Shown in pieces: positions 10,102 through 18,215 of a DNA stretch of 64,000 bases (positions within the stretch are counted from its first letter, which is position 1; every line of letters starts with the position of its first letter). The translations under genes were made by a program, and so were the position numbers. The notes under the pieces are model-generated. The model saw only the letters and a list, made by a program, of their open reading frames with translations, had not been told where the DNA came from and did not search any database. Source of the DNA: Glebionis coronaria (Eukaryota > Streptophyta > Magnoliopsida > Asterales > Asteraceae); NCBI GenBank assembly GCA_025667525.1, contig CM046878.1, forward strand, positions 390,108,974-390,172,973, read 5' to 3'.

Positions 10102-11265
10102 GATGAAGACATTCGTACCATTGAAAAACTTCTCAATGAGGACAATATTTCTCCACCACCTCCTAAGGAAATCTCTATCGGTGAACCGAATTTGACTACA
10201 CCTTCCATCGAAAATCCTCCGGATTTAGAGCTTAAGGATCTACCGTCTCATCTAGAGTACGTTTTCCTTGAAGACAATAAGAAGTTACCCGTCATCATCG
10301 CAAAGGACTTGAAAGAAGAAGAAAAATCTCGACTTATCAACGTGCTGAAGAATCATAAGAAAGCAGTTTCTTGGAAAATTTCCGATATCCGCGGAATTGA
10401 TCCGAACTTTTGTACTCATAAAATTCTCATGGAGGATGACTTTAAACCCGCAATCCAAAGACAAAGAAGGGTTAATCCTAAAATTCATGACGTCATCAAG
10501 AAATAAGTTATCAAACTTCTAGATGCCAGAATGATTTACCCTATTTCGGATTCGCCATGGGTTAGTCCTGTCCATTGTGTGTCTAAGAAAGGCGGAATAA
10601 CCGTTGTTCCCAATGAAAACAACTAGTTGATTCCTACTCGACTTGTCACGGGTTGGCGAGTTTGCATAGACTATCGCAAGCTCAATGATGCCACTCGTAA
10701 GGATCATTTCCCTCTTCCTTTTATGGATCAAATGCTCGAGCGTTTAGCGGGTAATGATTATTATTGCTTCTTAGACGGTTTCTTCGGGTATTTTCAAATT
10801 CCCATCGATCCTAAAGACCAAGAGAAAACCACATTCACTTGTCCTTATGGAACATTTGCTTACAAAAGAATGCCTTACGGCTTATGCAATGCTCCTGGGA
10901 CTTTCCAACGGTGTATGATGGCTATATTCCATGACATGGTTGAAGAAACTATGGAAGTCTTCATGGATGATTTCTCAGTATATGGTTATTCTTTCTCATC
11001 TTGCCTTGCCAATTTAGAACGTATGCTCAAACGGTGTGAAGACACTCGTCTCGTTCTTAATTGGGAAAAATGCCATTTCATGGTAAAAGAAGGCATTGTT
11101 CTTTGACATAAAATATCCAAATCCGGTCTTGAAGTCGACCGTGCTAAAGTCGATGTTATTACTAAATTGCCTCCACCTTCAACCGTGAAGGGTGTGTGAA
11201 GTTTCCTTGGTCATGCGGGCTTCTATCGTCGTTTCATTCAGGATTTTTCTAAGATCGCTCGCCCG
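10102..11265 (+). pseudogene. Ath-B1 reverse transcriptase, interrupted by stops
   Basis: The same frame as the protease gives the RT N-terminal linker (LELKDLPSHLEYVFLEDNKK) and the fingers region. The catalytic palm lies at 10627-11106, with WRVCIDYRKLN, FLDGFFGYFQIPIDP (first catalytic Asp), and FMDDFSVYG, whose Asp-Asp pair is the metal-binding site. FMDD instead of YVDD or FVDD is characteristic of the Athila group. In-frame stops occur at 10504, 10622-10624, 11104 and 11197. The connection region [12 protein letters not shown] resumes after the last stop. The enzyme cannot be made whole. Confidence 0.85.
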
Positions 11266-12030
11266 ATGACCCACCTCTTAGAAAAAGATACTCCTTTTAT
11301 CTTTTCTAAAGAGTGTATCGAATCTTTCAATCTTCTTAAGAATAAACTAACTAAGGCACCGGTCTTGGTTACCCCTAATTGGGAGTTACCTTTTGAATTG
11401 ATGTGTGATGCTAGCGATTTTGCTATTGGAGCGGTTTTGGGACAAAGAGTGAACAAACACTTCCAACCAATCCATTATGCTAGCAAGACAACGACGGGGG
11501 CTCAATTGCATTATACCACTACCGAAAAAGAGCTTTTAGCTGTAGTGTATGATTTTGAGAAGTTCCGCCCCTATCTTGTCCTTTCCACCACCATTATGTA
11601 TACCGACCATTCCGTGTTGAAGTACTTGTTAACCAAACAAGATTCCAAGTCAAGACTTCTTCGTTGGGTTTTACTCCTTCAAGAATTCAAAATCGAAATT
11701 CGTGATAAAAAGGGAGCGAAAAACCTAGCTGCGGATCATCTTAATAGACTCGAGGATCCTTATCAAGGGGAGCTCCCAAATCAAGAGATTAATGACTCTT
11801 TTTCCCTTGAGGCCTTGATGTCTATTAACTCCAATCTTGATGAAACCCCATGGTTTGCGGATATTGCAAACTATTTGGCGGGTGGAATTCTCAAGGAAGG
11901 GTTAACGTCTCAACAAAATAAAAAGTTCTTAAAGACATTGAACACTATTTTTAGGAAGACCCTTACCTTTTCAAACAATGTGCGGATCTTGTTATTCGTC
12001 GGTGTGTTGATTGGCCGACAGCTTTATTAA
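11266..12030 (+). pseudogene. Ath-B1 RNase H
   Basis: The frame of 254 codons holds the RT-adjacent block KDTPFIFSKECIESFNLLK, then RNase H with [14 protein letters not shown] (Asp48), TTEKELLAVVYDFEKFRPYL (catalytic Glu) and YTDHSVLKYL (catalytic Asp), ending at LAADHLNRLEDP. All three acidic sites are present. The frame then runs toward the integrase zinc-binding domain but is lost by a frameshift near 11980-12090, where parts of the H2C2 region appear in different frames. Confidence 0.85.
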
Positions 12031-12094
12031 TCCTTGAAGCGTGCCATAAATACCCACCGGTGGTCACTTTGGTCCTAACTATACCGCGAAGAAA

Positions 12095-13132
12095 GTGTTC
12101 GACTCTGGATTCTATTGGCCCTCCATTTATCATGACGCTCATGAAATGGTTAAACATTGTGATGCTTTCCAACGCCAAGGCAAGATCACACATAAAGATG
12201 AGATGCCTCAAAATTTCATACAAGAATGTGAAATCTTTGACGTATGGGGTATCGACTTTATGGGGCCATTTCCATCATCCAAAGGGAACAAGTACATCCT
12301 CGTAGCCGTTGACTACGTATCCAAATGGGTTGAAGCAAAGGCTCTCCCTACGAACGATGCGAGGGTGGTTGTGAACTTTTTGAAGCAGCTTTTTGCTCGA
12401 TTCGGTGTTCCTCGTGCTATCATCAGTGACCGCGGGACTCATTTTTGCAATGATCAATTTGCTCGAGTCATGGCTAAGTACGGTGTCAATCACCGTCTTT
12501 CCACCGCTTATCATCCTCAAATAAATGGTCAAGCCGAGATATCTAACCATGGACTAAAGAGAATTTTAGAGAGAACTGTGGGAGAGCATCGTGTCTCGTG
12601 GGCCGATAAGTTAGATGATGCTTTGTGGGCTTTCCGTACCGCATATAAGACACCTATTGGTTTCACTCCATATCTTCTTGTGTACGGAAAGACATGCCAC
12701 CTCCCTATTGAGCTGGAGCATAAGGCTTATTGGGCCTTGAAGTGGGCAAATTTTGATATCAACAAAGCCGGTGATCTTCGGAAGATTCAACTCAACGAGC
12801 TAAATGAACTGAGGAATGAAGCGTATGAGAATTCATTGATCTACAAGGAGAAAACCAAGATCATCCATGATGCAAGAATTAAGAACCGAGAGTTTCACGT
12901 TTGTGATCAAGTTTTACTCTTTAACTCTCGGTTGAAGATCTTCTCGGGCAAGCTGAAGAGCCGTCGGTCTGGTCCATTCACCGTCGCCAAAGTCTTCCCT
13001 TACAGCACCATTGAGCTTTCTCAGCCAAATGGGCCTAATTTTAAAGTGAATGGCCAGCGTGTGAAGCTGTACTTTGGTGAGGACATCTCTCATGAGATGA
13101 TTCCATCCCTCACCACGTTTACCTTGAATTAG
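12095..13132 (+). CDS. Ath-B1 integrase core and C-terminal domain
   Basis: The 345-codon frame begins within the zinc-binding domain ([10 protein letters not shown] keeps one cysteine pair member). It carries a complete DD35E core: Asp54 in [12 protein letters not shown], Asp112 in [11 protein letters not shown] and Glu148 in NGQAEISN, with 35 residues between the last two. The C-terminal domain has the GPF module ([18 protein letters not shown]) and ends [11 protein letters not shown]. No chromodomain is seen, as expected for the Athila group. The N-terminal zinc domain is cut by a frameshift, so the protein is not functional as it stands. Confidence 0.85.
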   Translation: MFDSGFYWPSIYHDAHEMVKHCDAFQRQGKITHKDEMPQNFIQECEIFDVWGIDFMGPFPSSKGNKYILVAVDYVSKWVEAKALPTNDARVVVNFLKQLFARFGVPRAIISDRGTHFCNDQFARVMAKYGVNHRLSTAYHPQINGQAEISNHGLKRILERTVGEHRVSWADKLDDALWAFRTAYKTPIGFTPYLLVYGKTCHLPIELEHKAYWALKWANFDINKAGDLRKIQLNELNELRNEAYENSLIYKEKTKIIHDARIKNREFHVCDQVLLFNSRLKIFSGKLKSRRSGPFTVAKVFPYSTIELSQPNGPNFKVNGQRVKLYFGEDISHEMIPSLTTFTLN

Positions 13133-13140
13133 TTCTGGGT

Positions 13141-13160
13141 CGAGTCAGGCTCGTGACTCG
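13141..13160 (+). promoter_or_regulatory. Post-stop hairpin (H1) in Ath-B1
   Basis: CGAGTC (13141-13146) and GACTCG (13155-13160) form a 6-bp stem with an 8-nt loop, starting 8 nt after the integrase stop codon. Confidence 0.6.
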
Positions 13161-13486
13161 GTTATCAAAAACAAGCGCTTCTCGGGAGGCAACCTGTAGA
13201 TCTATCCTTTACCGTTTTCATAATAAGTGTAGGGGGAGCCCCGTAGGTGTTTGTTGTCTTGTTTCTTCTGATGTGCAGGGATTAAAGCTTCAAAGATCCA
13301 CTTTTGATGCCATTTGACGACCGTGATCCCGTGTACCCGTCTTCCCGGTTCTATCCTAAACTATCGTGATTCAATATTTCATATCTTATATGTTCACATT
13401 GAAATCACTATAGTTGTCCTTTCCTTAGCAAGATTTAACCAACGTGCACAATGTCCTAAGTGTAGGGGAGTTTACTCCCACATGCT

Positions 13487-13508
13487 TAAACATTGAGGAC
13501 AATGTTTA
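13487..13508 (+). promoter_or_regulatory. Conserved hairpin H2 in Ath-B1
   Basis: TAAACATTG and CAATGTTTA form a perfect 9-bp stem around the loop AGGA. It lies between two AAGTGTAGGGG tracts. Confidence 0.65.
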
Positions 13509-15606
13509 TATCAAGTGTAGGGGGACTTCTATCGAAGTAAGTGGTCTTTTCCATGAATTTGTCCTCATTTTAACCAGAAAATTTGATTTTTCGACATTTT
13601 TCAAAATTTTTAATCTATTTTGGCCTATTAGTCTAATAGTATTTTCCTTTGTTATCGTTATTTACTTTCTTTGCTAGAATAAATTTTGAATAAACTGGTT
13701 TTCATTTTTCAACGTCATGAATCTTTTGACTCAACCCGAGTTTACTTATCTAAGTTTACTCTAGCTAGTATCCTTAACGTGTTTAAGTCAAGTTTTGCTA
13801 GGCTTTTATATAGGGAGCTTTAAAACACGAAAGTCTTAACTCTCACGGGTTAAAAACAAGAACTTTTCGCAAGTTCCTATAATTGATCCTAGAAAGTCAT
13901 TTATCAAGGGAACTTTAAAATGCGAATTCTAAACTTGAAAGAGTCTAAGAAGTTGCAAGATCCAATAGATGACTTGAAAACCCAAAACTGTGATTTAATT
14001 GGCTAAGCATCCACGAGTCTCATTCCTTGAGATTTTAAATTGTGGAGACCGAGAGATGATAGAGTCAATTATAAGTTTGGTAGTCTTTCATGAATTTATG
14101 TGAGTTGATTATAAGATTTTTCTCCCGTCGCTTGTTAATACATATATTTGCAATAAATAAGGTTGTACGATTTGAAAAGTTACTTAGCTTCTAGCCCAAG
14201 ATCGTTTAAAAGTTGCTCGGTATTAATTAGAGTTCATAGCCAAGGCATAACTTATTGAAGCGGGATGCGAAGATTGGCGAGTCCGAAAAGGCCCTAACAA
14301 GGCATGAGGGCTACATTTTGTTGCTAAAGATCCCAAGTGATGTGAAGAATCATTTATCAAAAATCAATATGAAGGATCGAGACACACGACGAAAAGCAAA
14401 TACTCCCGTAAAGATCATGGAGAAGTCTATCCAAAAAGACCCTAGCAAGGTATGAGGATAAATAGATCCAAATCCTAAAAGGAGGCGGATCGTTGTTTAT
14501 CAAAGTCCAAAATAAAGATTGGAGAAAAATGAAGAAGTCGTGGTCTAAATTTGAAGAATCTCTCAAAAACTTCAAGTGAAGAAATTCCTATTATGAAGAG
14601 AAAACCATAATTTCAAGAACGTCTCTCAAGATTCGAAGTATGAAGTCGCTGCCAAATATCGGTCCGAGAAAGGTCTCAAATCGTGAAGCAAGTTATGCCA
14701 AGATATGAACTTTAAGAGGTCCCGAAAAGCAGTTTTAAAAGATTTTGTCCTTTAGATAACTATTGATTAAATCGTCCCACTTTATATTCAGCCTAAATAA
14801 ACTATCGAAATAAGTTGAACGATGCATCCTCGTGATCATTCAAGACAATTATAAAATATAAGAGATACACCTAGGAATAAGGGAGTCTAAGTGAATAATT
14901 GGGCCACATGAGTTTATGTTAGTTTGCTAACTTATAATAACAATGATCTCGTTTTTAAGCTTGGCATGGGGAACGTGAAACTTGAGGGTGATAATCATTC
15001 ATGACAACCAAAACCCCAATGTAAGTCTTTGATTCCTTTACTTTTTTTTATATATTTCTATCTTTTTAATAAAGGCGAAGGTGGGTTATTTATGATGAAA
15101 AATGTTAACCGTGCTTTGAAATTAATGGATTGCATGAGGGCATTGCAATGGTCAAGTGTAGGGATTTAATAAGTGTGTAAACACTTATCCTTTTACCACT
15201 TATTTCCAATAATAACAAGACCAAAACGTGTATTTTATGTCGTAAAAGTCGGAATTATGCGTGGTTTGTGTTTTTATTGTGTTTCAAGATAAAAATATGA
15301 AAATGGAAGAAAACATGGGCTATCACGGGCTTTTATCGAAGAAAACGAGAAAAGACGAAGTCAAAAGTTCAAGAGTGCAAAAAGAACGGAAGTCAAAGGC
15401 CTATTCTGAATATTTATCGAAGAAAAAGTCTAAAGACGGAAGTTTAATGAAGTCGAAGAACCAAGTCTAATTATAGAAGAAAATTATAAGACGAGTTCAA
15501 TTTATATCGACAAATCCCGAGACGACGTCGAGAAAGACAAAGAATTTAAATCGAGTCGAGACGAGAAGAAAGAAAAAGGAAGCAACACATGCACCTCCCC
15601 ACCTCC

Positions 15607-15640
15607 TATATATACCCTCCTAATGACACATTAGGAGGGT
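15607..15640 (+). promoter_or_regulatory. TATA box with adjoining 12-bp palindrome, Ath-B1 LTR
   Basis: TATATATA at 15607-15614 is followed at once by ACCCTCCTAATG (15614-15625), a 3-nt loop, and the perfect complement CATTAGGAGGGT (15629-15640). Transcription would be expected to start near the far arm. A CT/GA-rich stretch follows at about 15685-15715. The same core palindrome sits beside TATA in Ath-B2 and in the copia element Cop-2. Confidence 0.7.
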
Positions 15641-16146
15641 GTTAGTTAGTTACTTCATTTTTTCATTTTTGTAGTTTTAATTTTTAGAGAGAGAAAGTGT
15701 TTAACTTTCTCTCACTAGGAACTTCATCTTTTATCTTCCTTTCTTGTGTGAATCAAATCTTTACTTTTTAAAAGCTTAATCTTGTTTTAATCTTAATCTT
15801 GTTTTAATCTTAATTACGATACTTCAAAAATTCGTGATAATCTTGATTTTGTTTCATTTTGATGTTTATGTGATCAAAAAGTTTATCTTTTTGTTCATAT
15901 CTAAGTTTTTATACGATTTGAGCTTTGAGCTTATCATGCTTATTGGCTTATTTTGTATTTAGCTTATTTACTTTTAAATTTTCTTAAAAGTTTCGTCTCT
16001 TTAAATGTTTGCCTTAAAAGTTGCTTATTTAGTGTTTTGAAAAAGTTCTTATTTGTGCTTATTAGCTCTTTTCATTATAAGTTTAGTAAGGTTTCGGATT
16101 GTGCTTTTCAAAACGGAGCTTATTAAGTTTGCTTATTACGAATTTC

Positions 16147-16445
16147 CTACCGTCGGAAAAGGGTTTACCTTTTCCGACCATTATTCCGACGGTTTTCACT
16201 GTATTCCGATACATTGTATCGGAAAAGGGTTTTACTTTCTGACTGAGATTCCGATTGCATGCCATCGGAATAGGGCTTTGACATTCCGATAGTTTTCCTT
16301 ATACTTATTCTGATACTTTTGATTTTACTACATTCCGATAGTTTTCATTGTTGTTATTCCGATACTTCAAGAATTATTCCGATAGAATTTACTTGGATAC
16401 ATTCCGACAGTACATTCCGATGGGATTCCGATAGTGTGTATTTCG
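16147..16445. repeat. ATTCCGAT motif array in Ath-B1 LTR
   Basis: About 15 copies of ATTCCGAT, ATTCCGAC or the complementary ATCGGAA lie in 300 bases with irregular spacing of 15-30 bases. The matching part of the Ath-B2 LTR carries a related but different array. Confidence 0.7.
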
Positions 16446-16734
16446 ACGGATTAGGTTTAAGTTTTTAGTTTTACAAAGTTTTAAGTTTTAAGTTCACTTT
16501 TAAGTTTTTAAATTTTTAATCATTTATTTTTTAACTCGTAATTTTAGTTTAATTTTTAACGCTTTTATTTTACTCAACCATTTTCATATTTGCTTTTAGT
16601 TTAAAATAGATAATCAAACAAACAATTTTATTTTCCACCAAGAACGACTGAGTCGCACTTTCAACTGGTAATCAATTCGAAAAGGCTGGAATAACGAAAC
16701 TTAATTTTATACTTGGCTAAAACCTTGTATTACT

Positions 16735-16962
16735 CGTAGTTAGTTCAATATATTAAACTAAGTAACTTACCAACCCATGGGCTTGTAGGCCCAAGCCCAC
16801 CTACGCTTGGGTATATAAGCCCCCTTTCCTTCATGGAAAAGGGTTGGTTGTTCATTTCCTTATTCATAATAAACACATTTTCTCTCACTTTTTCTCTCTA
16901 GTTTATCTCTCTATAAAACAACAACCACACTTGTTAGGATCATAGATTATCACTATTCTTCA
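16735..16962 (+). repeat. Cop-1 LTR, 3' part
   Basis: The sequence ends CTATTCTTCA at 16962, two bases before the primer site. It contains TATATAA (16812-16818), followed directly by a nearly perfect inverted repeat, CCCTTTCC (16822-16829) against GGAAAAGGG (16835-16843), and then a CT-rich stretch. Only about 228 bp is present. Confidence 0.55.
16812..16843 (+). promoter_or_regulatory. TATA box with adjoining inverted repeat, Cop-1 LTR
   Basis: TATATAAG is followed by CCCTTTCC, a 5-nt loop and GGAAAAGGG, with one extra A as a bulge. The arrangement parallels Ath-B1 and Cop-2, although the arm sequence differs. Confidence 0.5.
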
Positions 16963-16964
16963 AT

Positions 16965-16978
16965 TGGTATCAAGAGCC
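16965..16978 (+). promoter_or_regulatory. Cop-1 primer-binding site
   Basis: TGGTATCAAGAGCC is complementary to the 3' end of plant initiator tRNA-Met apart from one inserted A, and is the usual minus-strand primer site of plant copia elements. It lies two bases after the LTR. Confidence 0.8.
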
Positions 16979-17225
16979 ATGGGGGTGAAATAAGGTTTTT
17001 TGTTGTGTTAGTTTTGGTTTTGTGCTATTTTAATCAAGATTTATCCGTGGTTTAAATTTTTTTACGTGTTTTTCACCTTCAATCTTTCTTACGAATTGCC
17101 TACATAGTTGTGGTAGGATTTTGTGATATTCATATTGGTGATTTTCACGTAAAAGTTGGAAGTTTTGGCTTGATTATTGGGTAAAAACACGAAATATCGA
17201 GTTCTTGGAAGTTTTTGGGTATAAA

Positions 17226-17716
17226 TTTCAGAATATTGTAGTATTTATTCAGGTGTTGATCAAGTCTTTATTCCGAATTATACTTTAGTATTTATTTCGA
17301 ATTTGATCTATTTTTATTCCGAATTCTGCTCTAGCATTTATTCTGAATTGTGTTTCAAGTCTTTATTCCGAATTCCACTTCAGTAGTCATTATTCCGAAT
17401 TTTACTTGAGCAGTCTTTATCACGAATTCTACTTCATCAAGCCATTATTCCGAATTTTTGACCCAAGTCATTTTTTCTGAATTTTATTTTGGGGACAAGA
17501 CATTCCGAATTCTTGTCAGGCTCACATTCCGAATTTTATTTTAGGGACAAGACATTCTGAATTTTGATCCAAGGCTTTATTCCGAAGTTTGTTCACAAGA
17601 AACATATTTCGCATTACGTGTAGAGCACAGATTCTGAATTTAACTTCATTGCATTATTCCGAATTTGGTTTACAACACACATTCCAAATTTTGTCTACAA
17701 CACACATTCCGAATTT
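17226..17716 (+). repeat. ATTCCGAATT array in Cop-1 leader
   Basis: About 18 exact or one-off copies of ATTCCGAATT (including ATTCTGAATT and ATTTCGAATT) lie 20-40 bases apart between the primer site and gag. The spacer sequences are partly repeated too, for example ACAACACACATTCCGAATTT and GGGACAAGACATTC. The palindromic TTCCGAA core is also found in Ath-B1, Ath-B2 and Cop-2. Confidence 0.75.
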
Positions 17717-17846
17717 AATTATTTGTGGATATTCAAGTTTTGAACTTGGAAATTTTGGAAGGATTCTACATCAACACACAATAAATTTCACAACTTTATT
17801 TCATTAGTCGATCAAAAGATAATCTTTTTTCTTCAAGTGATCAAAA

Positions 17847-18215
17847 ATGAATCCTCATTCATTCATGCCTACAATGACATCACTTACGGACCTTTCTATC
17901 ATATCGGGTACTGATACCCGTCCACGTTTCTTATCAAAGAGCTATTTGAAGCATAGTAGGGTCGCATGAAGTCATATATTATTGGAAGACCCAGTGGGAG
18001 GCTTATGATCAAATCCATTGAGCAAGGCCCACTTAATTGGGGAGCAATTACTGTAGATAATGTCACTCGGCCAAGGGAATTTCATGAGTTATCGCCTACC
18101 AACCAACTAATTACCGATGCGGATGAAAAGACTGTTCAGACTATTCTTCAAGCTCTTCCACCCGATATTTATCGTATGGTAAGTCAACACAAGATAGCAA
18201 AAGAACTATGGGATC
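17847..18215 (+). pseudogene. gag: Cop-1 gag N-terminal fragment
   Basis: ATG at 17847 opens MNPHSFMPTMTSLTDLSI but stops at the TGA at 17967. The continuing gag sequence (NWGAITVDNVTRPREFHE, then IYRMVSQHKIAKELWDLM) is in the frame opening at 17966. These are the first conserved blocks of copia gag of the UBN2 type. The gene is cut after KELWD by the Ath-A1 LTR, so only about a quarter of gag is left. Confidence 0.65.

Larger units (their letters stand above)
13133..15156 (+). other. Ath-B1 3' non-coding region
   Basis: This 2-kb stretch has three AAGTGTAGGGG-type tracts (13225-13237, 13459-13470 and 13513-13524) before the terminal one at the LTR, hairpin H2 at 13487-13508, and the block shared with Ath-A0 at about 13785-13990. 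A 66-codon open frame at 14255 is also open in Ath-B2. However, the changes between the two copies are almost all amino-acid changing, so I do not call it a gene. Confidence 0.65.
8431..16734 (+). mobile_element. Ath-B1: Athila-clade Ty3/gypsy element, 3' part (5' part split off by Ath-A0)
   Basis: The region carries gag C-terminus, protease, RT, RNase H, integrase, a 2-kb non-coding tail and a 3' LTR, all on the plus strand in the gypsy order. The RT motif FMDDF and the post-integrase region group it with Ath-A3. At least five nonsense codons and several frameshifts make it inactive. Its gag start and 5' LTR must lie upstream of the Ath-A0 insertion, outside the window. The right end is placed at about 16734 by comparison with Ath-B2 and is uncertain by tens of bases. 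Confidence 0.85.
15157..16734 (+). repeat. Ath-B1 3' LTR (about 1.58 kb)
   Basis: The LTR begins about TGTAGGGATTTAATAAGTGTG, after the tract that ends the non-coding region. It shares its first 400 bases, its TATA region and its last 40-70 bases with the Ath-B2 LTR. The shared end includes GAACGACTGAGTC near 16645. The inner part (16140-16445) is an array of ATTCCGAT motifs. The right end is set where the sequence matches the TACA end of Ath-B2 (TACT here). The start could be up to 10 bases later. Confidence 0.65.
16735..18215 (+). mobile_element. Cop-1: 5' fragment of a Ty1/copia element
   Basis: An LTR end with TATA box, an initiator-tRNA-Met type primer site, an untranslated leader with ATTCCGAATT repeats, and the start of gag follow in order. 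The element stops inside gag where the Ath-A1 LTR begins at 18216. No TG start of the LTR is evident right of 16734, so I infer that Ath-B1 inserted into the Cop-1 LTR and the LTR start lies left of Ath-B1, outside the window. Confidence 0.7.

Noticed and set aside
14255..14455. A 66-codon open frame also open at the complement of 23328-23528 in the sister element, about 90% identical in protein.
   Set aside because: By eye, six of seven nucleotide differences change the amino acid and only one is silent, and the start is TTG. That is what unconstrained non-coding DNA gives, so I do not call it a gene.
16053..16292. Open frame of 79 codons in the Ath-B1 LTR.
   Set aside because: It lies in the LTR motif array, has no family match, and the sister LTR does not preserve it.
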